A stretch of 64,000 nt of DNA, taken from contig CAYZUC010000001.1 of NCBI GenBank assembly GCA_964481705.1, positions 10,583-74,582 on the forward strand, in the 5' to 3' direction. Numbering within the stretch: the stretch's first letter is position 1; each line of letters starts with the position of its first letter. This document shows positions 43,808 through 52,659 of the stretch, piece by piece. The position numbers were made by a program, and so were the translations under genes. A model generated the notes under the pieces. It was given only the letters and a program-made list of their open reading frames with translations, was not told where the DNA came from and ran no database searches. The stretch comes from CAYZUC01 sp964481705. Its GTDB lineage: Bacteria > Bacillota > Clostridia > Lachnospirales > Lachnospiraceae.

Positions 43808-44719
43808 TATTTCATCAATTATATACGGAGGACGATTTCTGGAAGCATCCAATGTCCTCCAAATGTATTCTCCGATAATACCCAGCATAACCATAATAAT
43901 ACCAGAGGAAAACAATACCAGACACATCAAGGATGCCCAGCCTTGAATTGGAGTTCCAATAACCAACGCTTCATAGAAAATTTCCAAAATCCACAAAATA
44001 GAAACTACGAAAAAACACGTTCCAAGTCCGGAAATAAACCGTATTGGAAAATAGGAAAAGCTCATCATGGAATCCAATGCCAGCTTCACCTTCTTGCCAA
44101 GTGTCCAACGGGACTTTCCAACTTCACGATCAAGTCTATGAAAATAAATCTTATCCGTACGAAATCCTGCCCATAACACCTGAAGTGTCAGAGAAGAATT
44201 CTTCTCATCCAAAAGCTCCAGAACCTGAATCACCTGACGATCAATCAGATAACAATCACAGCCGCCGACTGGCATATTTTTATCTACAAATCTATGAATA
44301 ATCTTATAATATATACTGGCAAAAAACTTTTTCAGTGCAGGTTCATCACGATCTGACCGCACAGCAAGAACTACCTTATTTCCCTTTTTCCAGCTCTCAT
44401 ACATCTCAAGGATAATAGACGAGTCCTCTTGAAGATCCGCCTGCTTTGTTACTGCGCAATCCCCGGTGCATACGGAAAGCCCTGCCAGAAGTGCTGCGTG
44501 CTCACCAAAGTTCCTGGATAATTTCACACATTGTACATTCTTGTCCATTGCACGAATCTCGTTCATAATCTTCCAGGAATCATCCCCGGAACCATCATCT
44601 GTAAAGACAATTTCATATTCATCCAGCTTGTCCAGAATCTTAGCTTTCATATCCTGATAAAGCATCATCAATGTATCTGCATTATAATATACAGGTACCA
44701 CGATGGAAAGCTTACTCAT
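43790..44719 (-). CDS. DPM1/GtrB/ArnC-like polyprenyl-phosphate glycosyltransferase (GT2)
   Basis: 309 aa. KLSIVVPVYYNADTLMMLYQDM, EIVFTDDGSGDDSW, NFGEHAALLAGLSVCTGDCAVTKQADLQED (DXD region), then two C-terminal helices (about 230-250 and 265-285) and NRPPYII. Enzymes of this shape transfer a sugar from a nucleotide to undecaprenyl phosphate, making a donor for membrane GT-C enzymes outside the cell. It overlaps the ketoisomerase stop by 8 nt, so the sugar may be the one made by the fdtA/fdtB-like pair (inference). Confidence 0.9.
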   Translation of the reverse strand: MSKLSIVVPVYYNADTLMMLYQDMKAKILDKLDEYEIVFTDDGSGDDSWKIMNEIRAMDKNVQCVKLSRNFGEHAALLAGLSVCTGDCAVTKQADLQEDSSIILEMYESWKKGNKVVLAVRSDRDEPALKKFFASIYYKIIHRFVDKNMPVGGCDCYLIDRQVIQVLELLDEKNSSLTLQVLWAGFRTDKIYFHRLDREVGKSRWTLGKKVKLALDSMMSFSYFPIRFISGLGTCFFVVSILWILEIFYEALVIGTPIQGWASLMCLVLFSSGIIMVMLGIIGEYIWRTLDASRNRPPYIIDEIKKEEP

Positions 44720-45134
44720 GTTCTCTGCCCCCAACTTCCTTCAAAAATGTAGTATAATCCCGAATATATTCTTTCCCATCATAATGCTCATTAGCCAATA
44801 CAAGAAGCACCGAATCGGAAGAGAAATCGTACATATCCTTCCAGAGCATTGTCGGAAGATACAGACCCATACGTGGTCGGTTCAGTTCGATAATATCTGT
44901 CTCGAATCCATTGTCGACCTTAACCTTGCTGGTTCCGCTGACATTTACGAGTACAAATTCACTCCTGCGATTTGCATGCTGTCCACGAATAACAGTTGCG
45001 TCTGATCCATACATATAGAATACTCTCTTAATTTCGAACGGGATATCCTCCATCCCCTCGATGACGACAAGATTTCCTCTCTCATCACCAAATTCTCCGA
45101 ATTCAAAAATTTTATATTGATCCTTGATGTTCAT
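44712..45134 (-). CDS. Sugar 3,4-ketoisomerase (FdtA/QdtA-like cupin)
   Basis: 140 aa single cupin domain. YKIFEFGEFGDERGNLVVIEG, IPFEIKRVFYMYG, RGQHANRRSEFVLVNVSGTSKV and LPTMLWKDMYDFS match the WxcM-like/FdtA family, which isomerises dTDP-4-keto-6-deoxyglucose to the 3-keto form. The usual catalytic HAH appears as HAN (His53, Asn55). Followed in transcription by GtrB-like and preceded by an aminotransferase, as in dTDP-Fuc3NAc or dTDP-Qui3NAc pathways; the N-acetyltransferase is not in the window. Start ATG 45134 is best on homology; its ribosome site (GGGAT) is weak. Confidence 0.85.
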   Translation of the reverse strand: MNIKDQYKIFEFGEFGDERGNLVVIEGMEDIPFEIKRVFYMYGSDATVIRGQHANRRSEFVLVNVSGTSKVKVDNGFETDIIELNRPRMGLYLPTMLWKDMYDFSSDSVLLVLANEHYDGKEYIRDYTTFLKEVGGREHE

Positions 45135-45190
45135 ATCTAATCCCATCTGCGTGTTGTTCACGCGCATATTTTCTGTCGATGCGGTTTGAT

Positions 45191-46285
45191 TTATTTCTTA
45201 AATTGATTCATTACCTGAATAACCTGCGTCTGCTCCTCTATAGTCATTCCGTTATACATAGGAATCGAAAGAACCTCTGCTGCGCATTTCTCGGTAATCG
45301 GAAAATCTCCTGCCTTATGTCCAAGATATTGATATGCCTCAGCCAAGTGTGGTGGAATCGGATAATGAATAATGGATCCAATCTCATGTTCCTTCAAGTA
45401 TTGCATCAATTCATCCCGATATTTACTGCGTACCACAAACTGGTGATATATCATAGTTGCGCCCTCACGAATACGAGGAAGCTCTATATATGGATTATCC
45501 AATTCTGCCAGATAACGTTCTGCAATCTTACATTTCTCAGAGATCAACTCTTCCATATGAGAAAGACGTACGCGTAATAATCCGGCTTGGATTTCATCCA
45601 GTCTGGAATTTGTACCAACTATCTTATTGTAATACCGCTTCTCACTTCCATAATTACGGTAAACTCTCATATCCTCGGCAATCTTCTCATCATTGGTAAC
45701 AATCGCGCCGCCATCCCCGAAAGCACCCAGATTCTTGGAGGGATAAAAAGAAAAGCAACCAATATCTCCAAAGGTACCTGTCGTCTGACCCTGGTACTTT
45801 GCCCCATGTGATTGAGCACAATCCTCCACAAGACGGAGCTTGTACTTCTTACAAAGAGCAACCACATCATCCATTTTCGATGCCTGTCCATACAAATGAA
45901 CCACAAGAATTGCTTTTGTGCGCTCTGTAATCTTCTCTTCCAGCTTTGTTGTATCGATATTAAAATACGCATCGGGTTCCACAAAAATGGGAGTTGCTCC
46001 ATTCATAGTAATACCCATAACGCTCGCGATATACGTATTGCCCTGAACAAGAACCTCATCTCCCTCACCGATCCCCAGGATACGGAAAGCCATCCACAAG
46101 GCATCTAATCCACTGGCCAATCCGACACAATACCTTGCTCCGACGTAGTCTGCAAATTCTTTTTCAAATTCTTTCACTTCTTCCCCCAGTACATACCATC
46201 CAGAGCGAAGAACTTTCAATGCTTTCTCTTCAAATTCCTGTTGATATTGGAAAAATCCGCGATCCAGGCGATTTGGCATAATCAT
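45191..46285 (-). CDS. DegT/DnrJ/EryC1/StrS aminotransferase (FdtB/QdtB-like)
   Basis: 364 aa PLP enzyme. VLRSGWYVLGEEVKEFEKEFADYVGARYCVGLASGLDALWMA, LVVHLYGQ, RLVEDCAQSHGA and SFYPSKNLGAFGDGGAIVTND (PLP Lys in PSKNLG) fit the FdtB/DesV type that aminates C3 of dTDP-3-keto-6-deoxyhexoses. The adjacent ketoisomerase supports this. GAGGT lies seven nt before the ATG at 46285. Confidence 0.9.
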   Translation of the reverse strand: MIMPNRLDRGFFQYQQEFEEKALKVLRSGWYVLGEEVKEFEKEFADYVGARYCVGLASGLDALWMAFRILGIGEGDEVLVQGNTYIASVMGITMNGATPIFVEPDAYFNIDTTKLEEKITERTKAILVVHLYGQASKMDDVVALCKKYKLRLVEDCAQSHGAKYQGQTTGTFGDIGCFSFYPSKNLGAFGDGGAIVTNDEKIAEDMRVYRNYGSEKRYYNKIVGTNSRLDEIQAGLLRVRLSHMEELISEKCKIAERYLAELDNPYIELPRIREGATMIYHQFVVRSKYRDELMQYLKEHEIGSIIHYPIPPHLAEAYQYLGHKAGDFPITEKCAAEVLSIPMYNGMTIEEQTQVIQVMNQFKK

Positions 46286-46308
46286 AGAAATTACCTCTTA
46301 TCTATCGT

Positions 46309-47154
46309 TTACTTCATGTCACGAATATATTCCGCAATAGCATCTTCCCAATTTGCAAATTTATAATCGGTAGTCAGCTTGAACATATAATTCTCCAGAA
46401 CCGAGTAAGCCGGACGTACAGCAGGAGTCGGATACTCACCGGTTGTACATGGTTTCACCTTTGCTTTGACATCAGCCAGACGGAAGATTTCTTTTGCAAA
46501 ATCAGCCCAGCTGCAAAATCCCTCACAGGTTCCGTGGAAGGTTCCATAGTTATCAGAAGGAAGAAGATACAGAATCGCTTTCGCAAGTTCCTTTGCGCTC
46601 GTAGGAGTACCAAATTGATCCTTAACAACAGTTACTTTATCATGCGTCTGTGCAAGCTGAAGCATTGTTTTCACAAAATTCTTACCATCTCCATACAGCC
46701 ATGCGGTACGAATCATAAAATAGCGGTCAGCAAATTCACGAACAAAATTCTCTCCGGCAAGCTTCGTAGAACCATACATCCCCTGAGGATTGGTCGTATC
46801 AAACTCAATATAGGGTTTCGATGCATTGCCCTCGAATACATAATCTGTTGAAATCTGAACCATTTTTGCCTTGACATCGGTTGCTGCAATACTCAGATTT
46901 CTTGGTCCAATTGCATTAATTCGATAGGCATTATCTACGTCTGTCTCACAAGCATTGACATTCGTATGTGCTGCACAATTAATAATGGCATATGGCTTTA
47001 CCTCACGCGCCATCTTTAAAACTTGATCTATATTCGTAATGTCCAGTTCTGCTACATCGGTATTAACCAAATCATATTCTTTGTTTCCGGCCAGTTCCTG
47101 ATTCAGAGCTCTGCCGAGCTGCCCGTTGCATCCGGTAATAATAATTTTTTTCAT
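46309..47154 (-). CDS. rmlD: dTDP-4-dehydrorhamnose reductase
   Basis: 281 aa SDR enzyme. IIITGCNGQLGRALNQEL, INCAAHTNVNACETD, YVFEGNASKPYIEFD, MYGSTKLAGE (active-site Tyr/Lys) and FMIRTAWLYG are the RmlD blocks. It reduces dTDP-4-keto-L-rhamnose to dTDP-L-rhamnose. RmlA, RmlB and RmlC are not in the window and must be encoded elsewhere. It is the first gene of a four-gene transcript that starts at a well-formed promoter (47188-47216). Confidence 0.93.
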   Translation of the reverse strand: MKKIIITGCNGQLGRALNQELAGNKEYDLVNTDVAELDITNIDQVLKMAREVKPYAIINCAAHTNVNACETDVDNAYRINAIGPRNLSIAATDVKAKMVQISTDYVFEGNASKPYIEFDTTNPQGMYGSTKLAGENFVREFADRYFMIRTAWLYGDGKNFVKTMLQLAQTHDKVTVVKDQFGTPTSAKELAKAILYLLPSDNYGTFHGTCEGFCSWADFAKEIFRLADVKAKVKPCTTGEYPTPAVRPAYSVLENYMFKLTTDYKFANWEDAIAEYIRDMK

Positions 47155-47187
47155 ACTATCCGACCTCTCTTTCCTTCAGTACTTCTA

Positions 47188-47216
47188 ACTATACCATTTT
47201 TCCTGTCCTATTGCAA
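47188..47216 (-). promoter_or_regulatory. Sigma-A-type promoter for rmlD-fdtB-fdtA-gtrB-like operon
   Basis: On the minus strand TTGCAA (47211-47216), a 17-nt spacer and TATAGT (47188-47193), 34 nt before the rmlD ATG. A possible -10 for the divergent plus-strand gene, TATGAT, is at 47247-47252 without a convincing -35. Confidence 0.78.
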
Positions 47217-47288
47217 TTTTTTAATGACTTATAAATGCTCCTATGCTATGATTAATCTGATTTCAACTAACTTAACATAGGAGCCGCC

Positions 47289-48824
47289 ATGACAACATTC
47301 AAACAATTTTGGAAACCCTATGGAGGGATTTTACTTGTATCTCTCCTTCATTGGATAATCACTTTTTTTACAGATTCTTTTGTATTCACAACACGGGGAG
47401 TAGAGAGTCCTGTTATTTTTTGGACGTGTAAGCTTCTACTTCTGCTTTTGCTCTTTTTCTTATATCGTTCTCTTTATCGTATTCTATTTTCTCCAAACAA
47501 AAAGGAGACTACGGAGTATCAGGTAATAAAATACGCATTGCCTTATCTGATCCCAATGATTGCGGTTCTTATTTTCAAACTTCCGGAAGGCTTTTTGAGT
47601 AATGATGAAACCCTAATCTTTGGAGAAGCCTCCAGACTCGCCAATTATAACTGGTTCTATTACCTTACTACTTACTACTATATTGTTACAATGATGCTGG
47701 TTCCCTGCTGGCTTGGACCCATTCTGGCAAAGGTTCTCATTCAGCTTCTCGTCACTGGTTATTGTGTTTATCGATTGAGTCATTCTATCAATTTCAAGTA
47801 CGGAAAATTCCTTTATCTTGCTTTTTTACTTTTCCCGGTACTCGCTTATACGACATCGGCGCACAGGATTCCTATTTACTATCTACTGTATCTGTTTTTT
47901 GTGTTTAAAATGTTGATGGACCGACTCGAGCATAAATCAATCGACCGCAGAAGCCTTTGTGGACTACTATTTCTAAGCGCTGTTTTAACCCAGTGGAGAA
48001 CAGAAGGCATTTATATGGTTGGACTGGCTCCTATACTTTTCTTCGTGGTTTATCCGAATCTGCGTCAAAAGAAAACAGTACTCCAGGTGATCATTGCTTC
48101 TCTTTTTATCCAATACCTGGTATCTGTTCCGCAGAATGGTATCCTCCCATCTCGTATGGGTGATCAGGCAGATAACCGGATGGGACCCTTTTATGCTTAC
48201 ACGATTACCAATATGTATCGAAACGGATTAGACCTTCAAAAAAACAAAGATGCTCTTGCTCAAGTCGATCGTTATCTCTCCCTCGATACGATTGCTTCCA
48301 TCAATCAGGATCTGGGTGAAATCAACTATGAGGATGTCCTTATCCTATACTACGAAGGCTATACCGGAAAGAGACCCGAAGCAGACAATGAAGACTATGA
48401 AGCCTATGTGAAGGCTTGCAAAAATATTTTTCTTCATAACCCAGGCGTCATGCTTAAGACCAGAATAGGAGCCTTTTGCTATGCCGCCACTCCCTATGAT
48501 ATCGTATGGCCCACCGGAGGCATACGCGGATGGTTATCTTTCGGAATCAGTATGATAAAGGTCTTTGCTTACAATCTGTTTCTTCCACATCTGATTGTAC
48601 TGGCTCTCTGGTTATATAGTATCATACGCAAACGTGCTTACACCTTCTTTGTGATGTCCGGATTATGTTGTCATTGGTTTATTGTATTTATATTAGCACC
48701 TGCTTCTTACTTTAAGTACTACTTCCCAATTTATATGACTGCTTACTTTTATGTAGTGCTTCTGGGTATCCAGGCCTTTTATCGTAGGTATCATAAAGAG
48801 AAAGGACTAAGCTTTATCCAATAA
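47289..48824 (+). CDS. Polytopic GT-C-like membrane protein, putative glycosyltransferase
   Basis: 511 aa with about 11-12 hydrophobic helices. The first large outer loop reads PEGFLSNDETLIFGEASRL; an acidic Asp-Glu in this position is the mark of GT-C enzymes (PMT, ArnT, GT83-like) that take sugar from polyprenyl phosphate. A second outer region (about residues 290-400) is soluble and variable. It is divergent from the operon that ends in a GtrB-like enzyme, a natural source of such a donor. I do not recognise a named family. AGGAG is five nt before the ATG; terminated by the hairpin at 48834. Confidence 0.7.
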   Translation: MTTFKQFWKPYGGILLVSLLHWIITFFTDSFVFTTRGVESPVIFWTCKLLLLLLLFFLYRSLYRILFSPNKKETTEYQVIKYALPYLIPMIAVLIFKLPEGFLSNDETLIFGEASRLANYNWFYYLTTYYYIVTMMLVPCWLGPILAKVLIQLLVTGYCVYRLSHSINFKYGKFLYLAFLLFPVLAYTTSAHRIPIYYLLYLFFVFKMLMDRLEHKSIDRRSLCGLLFLSAVLTQWRTEGIYMVGLAPILFFVVYPNLRQKKTVLQVIIASLFIQYLVSVPQNGILPSRMGDQADNRMGPFYAYTITNMYRNGLDLQKNKDALAQVDRYLSLDTIASINQDLGEINYEDVLILYYEGYTGKRPEADNEDYEAYVKACKNIFLHNPGVMLKTRIGAFCYAATPYDIVWPTGGIRGWLSFGISMIKVFAYNLFLPHLIVLALWLYSIIRKRAYTFFVMSGLCCHWFIVFILAPASYFKYYFPIYMTAYFYVVLLGIQAFYRRYHKEKGLSFIQ

Positions 48825-48833
48825 TGCATAAAA

Positions 48834-48888
48834 CAGCCGATTCCCTTATCATGTGAGTTTCACAAAAGGAATCGGCTGCAGCTTTTTT
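48834..48888 (+). terminator. Rho-independent terminator (likely bidirectional)
   Basis: CAGCCGATTCC (48834-48844) pairs with GGAATCGGCTG (48868-48878), with a 23-nt loop that can pair further, followed by GC and six T. On the opposite strand the stem is followed by TTTT, so it also suits the leuA transcript, whose stop is at 48896. Confidence 0.85.
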
Positions 48889-48895
48889 CAGTCCT

Positions 48896-50572
48896 TTATT
48901 TTACTAATTCCAAACGATTAATTGCGCTAAAGATTGCACGTACAGAGGCTCTCGTAATGTTTGAGCTTACGCCAACACCATAGGTTACCCTTCCACTGTC
49001 ACCATCCAGCAAATGAATGTAGGCGGCTGCCTGCGAATTAGCACCACTTTGTAATGCATGCTCTTCGTAATCCAGCACCTTGATATTAATGTTCAGCTCC
49101 TCTTTGATTCCACGCTGAACAGCATCAATAGGTCCATTTCCAACTGCCTCAAAGGTTCTCTCTGTTCCATGATTCGTATAAAGAATTGTGACTTTCGTAT
49201 CAAATTCTGATTCAATTTCTTCCGATAAATCATCAATCTTAATTTTCTTAAAATGAACAGGCTCTTTCTTATCCAAATAATTCTCGCGGAATTTATCCAT
49301 CACCTGCTCCGGAGATACCTCGCCCTGTTTTTCCGAGATTGCCTGAATAACGTCTGCAAATTCCTTATGCATTCCCTTCGGAAGCTTAAATCCAAAGTAG
49401 GTATCCATAACAAAGGCAACTCCACCCTTACCGGACTGAGAGTTGATACGTACAATAGGCTCATACTCACGACCGATATCTGCAGGGTCAATCGGCAAAT
49501 AAGGAACATTCCAGGTATCCGGATGACGTTCATTCATAGCCTTGACTCCCTTATTAATTGCATCCTGATGGGAACCTGAGAATGCAGTAAATACAAGCTT
49601 TCCTGCATAAGGATGTCTCGGATCGATCGTCATCTTACAGCATCTTTCATAAACTTCAATGATATCGTTGATATGTTCAATCTCCAGCTCCGGATTAATT
49701 CCCTGAGAGAACATATTGTAAGCTACCGTTAATATATCCACATTACCGGTTCTCTCACCATTTCCAAACAGAGTACCTTCTACACGGTCTGCTCCTGCTA
49801 ATAATCCAAGCTCTGTTGCCGCGACTCCCGAGCCTCTGTCATTGTGGGGATGTATACTGAGAATAATACTGTCTCTCTTCTTAAAGCTTTTACCCATCCA
49901 CTCAATAACATCTGCATATGCATTCGGAGTTGTCATCTCCACCGTCGCCGGCAGATTGATAATGGCTTTGTTATCCGGTGTTGCTCCCCAGGTGTCAACG
50001 ACTGCATCACATACTTCCAGTGCATACTCCGGCTCTGTACCAGTAAAGCTCTCTGGTGAGTATTCAAAAATGATTTTTCCATCAAACTTCTCCGCCCGTT
50101 CACGTACCCATTTGGTTCCCTGAATGGCAATCTGCTTAATCTCTTCCTGATTCTTGCCAAATACAACATCTCTCTGCAGAGTCGAAGTAGAATTATAGAT
50201 ATGTACTACCGCCTGCTTAATGCCCTGTATAGATTCAAAAGTACGTTCTATCTGCTCCTCTCTGCACTGAGAAAGAACCTGAACACGTACGTCATCCGGA
50301 ATCAGCTTACGTTCAACCAGCTGACGCAGAAAATCAAACTCGATCTGAGAGGCCGCCGGAAATCCAATCTCAATCTCCTTAAATCCCATCTTTACTAACA
50401 TATTAAACATTTCAATCTTTTCTGACACTACCATAGGGTCTATCAGTGCCTGATTGCCGTCTCTTAAATCAACACTACACCAGATTGGTGCTTTTTCTAT
50501 TTCTTTGTCCGGCCATTCTCTTTCAGGATAATGCATTACCGGGTTCTTTTTATATCTTTTATAATTTAACAT
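48896..50572 (-). CDS. leuA: 2-isopropylmalate synthase (long form)
   Basis: 558 aa, first committed step of leucine synthesis: acetyl-CoA plus 2-oxoisovalerate. WCSVDLRDGNQALIDPMVV (metal Asp), MGFKEIEIGFPAASQIEFDF, IHPHNDRGSGVAATELGLLAGADRVEGTLFGNGERTGNVD (metal His pair) and a C-terminal LeuA_dimer regulatory domain from about residue 430 (ITYG-like and VGVSSNITRASVRAI end). The length and N-terminal YKKNPVMHYPEREWP match the LeuA type 2 (as in actinobacteria and some Clostridia). ATG 50572 has GGAG six nt upstream. Stands alone, without leuBCD. Confidence 0.95.
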   Translation of the reverse strand: MLNYKRYKKNPVMHYPEREWPDKEIEKAPIWCSVDLRDGNQALIDPMVVSEKIEMFNMLVKMGFKEIEIGFPAASQIEFDFLRQLVERKLIPDDVRVQVLSQCREEQIERTFESIQGIKQAVVHIYNSTSTLQRDVVFGKNQEEIKQIAIQGTKWVRERAEKFDGKIIFEYSPESFTGTEPEYALEVCDAVVDTWGATPDNKAIINLPATVEMTTPNAYADVIEWMGKSFKKRDSIILSIHPHNDRGSGVAATELGLLAGADRVEGTLFGNGERTGNVDILTVAYNMFSQGINPELEIEHINDIIEVYERCCKMTIDPRHPYAGKLVFTAFSGSHQDAINKGVKAMNERHPDTWNVPYLPIDPADIGREYEPIVRINSQSGKGGVAFVMDTYFGFKLPKGMHKEFADVIQAISEKQGEVSPEQVMDKFRENYLDKKEPVHFKKIKIDDLSEEIESEFDTKVTILYTNHGTERTFEAVGNGPIDAVQRGIKEELNINIKVLDYEEHALQSGANSQAAAYIHLLDGDSGRVTYGVGVSSNITRASVRAIFSAINRLELVK

Positions 50573-50795
50573 TCTATTCTCCATTCTACGCGCATCTTTC
50601 AGCGCATCTCAAGTTTTGCAGGGTTAAAATTACCTTTGGTCACCATGTACTGATTTGACTTCTTATCATCAGTATGGTAGTCGGTAAATCACGCTGTACT
50701 TGATTAAAATAGACATCTTATTTCTTATAATTCGCTTAGCCCCATCTAAATCATCCTCTTTCCATATAATTTCCGATTATAACATAACAAGACGT
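50573..50795 (-). other. leuA upstream region, no structured riboregulator recognised
   Basis: The minus strand has a TATAAT at 50776-50781 as the best -10, but only a T-rich, poor -35 about 17 nt before it. The leader would then be about 200 nt. I see no T-box consensus and no run of leucine codons. An imperfect GCGC-rich inverted repeat lies near 50585-50605. Two short ORFs start in the leader (9 and 15 codons) without clear ribosome sites. Confidence 0.4.
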
Positions 50796-50827
50796 AAAAA
50801 AACAGCCCTTTCTATCAAAGGGCTGTT
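50796..50827 (-). terminator. Rho-independent terminator after ptsH
   Basis: AACAGCCCTTT (50801-50811), loop CTATC, AAAGGGCTGTT (50817-50827): a perfect 11-bp stem. On the minus strand it is followed by a T run (A run at 50796-50800 on plus). It lies 24 nt after the HPr stop and separates it from leuA. Confidence 0.92.
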
Positions 50828-50850
50828 CTGCTTTGTTAAGATCTGTCGGG

Positions 50851-51114
50851 TCACTCACCCAAACCATTCTCTATCGCTGTGATTAATGCTTTCAGTGCAT
50901 CCTCTTCGTCCTCACCTTCGCATACAAACTCTACTTCATCGCCGCATTTCACACACGCACCCAAAACACTTAGAACGCTCTTTGCATTTGCCGTATTATC
51001 TCTAAATGTAAACGTAATTAGAGACTTGAACTGCATAGCCTCCTTACATAGTATTCCTGCCGGACGTAGGTGTAGACCTGTGGGATTCTTTATGACAACC
51101 TTCTGGCTAACCAT
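50851..51114 (-). CDS. ptsH: HPr, phosphocarrier protein of the PTS
   Basis: 87 aa. With the ATG at 51114 the phosphorylated His is residue 15 (KNPTGLHLRPAG) and the HPr-kinase site Ser is residue 46 (NAKSVLSVLGA), exactly as in canonical HPr; this and GGAGG upstream fix the start. It relays phosphate from enzyme I to PTS EIIA and, as HPr-Ser-P, works with CcpA in carbon catabolite control. The LGACVKCGDEVEF segment has two Cys, somewhat unusual. It stands apart from ptsI and has its own promoter and terminator. Confidence 0.92.
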   Translation of the reverse strand: MVSQKVVIKNPTGLHLRPAGILCKEAMQFKSLITFTFRDNTANAKSVLSVLGACVKCGDEVEFVCEGEDEEDALKALITAIENGLGE

Positions 51115-51184
51115 TGCCTTTCCTCCATTCATCTCGCAACATCTGCCGCTAAATATTAAGCCATATGTGTGCTTTAACATAATA

Positions 51185-51213
51185 ACTATACCATCATATG
51201 TTAAATTTCACAA
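51185..51213 (-). promoter_or_regulatory. Sigma-A-type promoter for ptsH
   Basis: On the minus strand TTGTGA (51208-51213), a 17-nt spacer and TATAGT (51185-51190), giving a leader of about 65 nt before the ATG at 51114. It lies just after the glmM stop. Confidence 0.78.
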
Positions 51214-51248
51214 GTATTTTGAAAAATTAATATATTTTTTAGGCAATC

Positions 51249-52598
51249 TTATATAACTGTATTCTCGATTAACTCGGCCAAAGCCTTTGCATCCTGCTCT
51301 ATCATCTTCTGGTCTTTTCCCTCGATCATTACACGAACTAATGGTTCTGTTCCCGAAGGGCGGATTAAAACTCTTCCTGCACCAGCATACTTATCTTCCA
51401 ATGCCTTAATTGCATCTGCAATTTCAGGATACTGCATAAAACTCTCTTTTTTATGATTTGGAACCTTGGCGCCAACCAAAGACTGTGGAAGTATCTCGAC
51501 AATCTTCGCCAATTCCGATAATGGCTTTCCTGTTTCAGAAACTACCTCCAACAGGTGTAACGCACTTAACAGACCATCACCGGTTGTATTCTCGTCCAGA
51601 AAAATAATATGACCTGACTGCTCTCCACCAAGGTTGTAGCCTGCCTCACGCATACGTTCCAATACATAACGATCGCCAACCTTTGTCTGTTCGATCTGAA
51701 TGCCATGCGCTTTCCCCATGATAAAGAAGCCCAGATTACTCATCACCGTAGCTACAATGGTATCCTGCTTTAATGTTCCTTTTTGTTTCATATGATTACC
51801 AATGATAGCCATAATCTTATCACCATTGATTACCTGACCATTTTCATCAGCTGCCAGCAAACGATCTGCATCCCCATCAAAAGCAAGTCCCAATGCCGCC
51901 TTTTCAAATACTACACGGGCACATAATTCTTCCATATGGGTCGAGCCACAATTTGCATTGATATTTGTTCCATCCGGATTGTTATGAATCGCAACAACGT
52001 CAGCTCCCAATTCCTTTAATGTCTCAACAGAAGTATAAAAAGAAGCTCCCTCCGCGCAATCTACTACAATCTTCATTCCCTGGATATTCAGTGGAACTGC
52101 CTTTAAAGCGTGGTTAATGTATTCTTCTCTGGCATCGGAACGATATTTAATCTTACCTACACGGGAACCATTGGGCTTTGGAATATCACGATTACCATCG
52201 CGAATCAATGCCTCAATCTCATCCTCCAGTTCATCGGAGAGTTTGTAACCATCTCCGTTGAAGAATTTGATACCGTTAAACTCAACCGGATTGTGAGATG
52301 CGGAGATTACAACACCTGCATCTACCTTGTACTTTCTTGTCAGATATGCTACTGCGGGAGTCGGAACCACCCCAACGTAAACAGCATTTGCTCCTACGGA
52401 GCATATTCCTGCCATCAGCGCATTCGCGAGCATATCTCCCGAAATTCTTGTATCGCATCCAACCATAATAGTTGGACGATAAGAACGTTCCTCCGTCAAT
52501 ACATAAGCTCCCGCCTGACCCAGCTGCATAGCAAGCAGCGGAGTCAACTCTGTGTTGGCAACACCTCTAACACCATCTGTTCCAAATAACCTAGCCAT
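51249..52598 (-). CDS. glmM: Phosphoglucosamine mutase
   Basis: 449 aa. MARLFGTDGVRGVANTELTP start, phosphoserine loop VVISASHNPVEFNG with Ser101, metal loop FDGDADRL, sugar loop GGEQSGHIIF and phosphate loop RPSGTEPLVRVMIE are all intact. It converts glucosamine-6-phosphate to glucosamine-1-phosphate for UDP-GlcNAc, the precursor of peptidoglycan and of most sugars in the region to the left. Last gene of the conserved cdaA-cdaR-glmM operon; in relatives GlmM binds and inhibits CdaA. The ATG at 52598 (GGAG six nt upstream) is preferred to that at 52610. Confidence 0.97.
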   Translation of the reverse strand: MARLFGTDGVRGVANTELTPLLAMQLGQAGAYVLTEERSYRPTIMVGCDTRISGDMLANALMAGICSVGANAVYVGVVPTPAVAYLTRKYKVDAGVVISASHNPVEFNGIKFFNGDGYKLSDELEDEIEALIRDGNRDIPKPNGSRVGKIKYRSDAREEYINHALKAVPLNIQGMKIVVDCAEGASFYTSVETLKELGADVVAIHNNPDGTNINANCGSTHMEELCARVVFEKAALGLAFDGDADRLLAADENGQVINGDKIMAIIGNHMKQKGTLKQDTIVATVMSNLGFFIMGKAHGIQIEQTKVGDRYVLERMREAGYNLGGEQSGHIIFLDENTTGDGLLSALHLLEVVSETGKPLSELAKIVEILPQSLVGAKVPNHKKESFMQYPEIADAIKALEDKYAGAGRVLIRPSGTEPLVRVMIEGKDQKMIEQDAKALAELIENTVI

Positions 52599-52659
52599 AT
52601 CAATCTCCATTCTTATACATGAGTGATCTGTTCATGTATCCTTTTCCTCATTCTTTTAT

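Noticed and set aside
50600..50680. 15-codon leader ORF (MVTKGNFNPAKLEMR) before leuA
   Set aside because: No ribosome site and no leucine enrichment; cannot be told apart from chance without comparison.
50573..50850. T-box or leucine attenuator upstream of leuA
   Set aside because: No T-box consensus sequence, no specifier-loop arrangement that I can see, and no cluster of leucine codons in the short leader ORFs.
51249..52598. glmM as a general phosphomannomutase of the capsule pathway
   Set aside because: GTDGVRG start, Ser101 loop and the cdaA-cdaR-glmM order identify phosphoglucosamine mutase.
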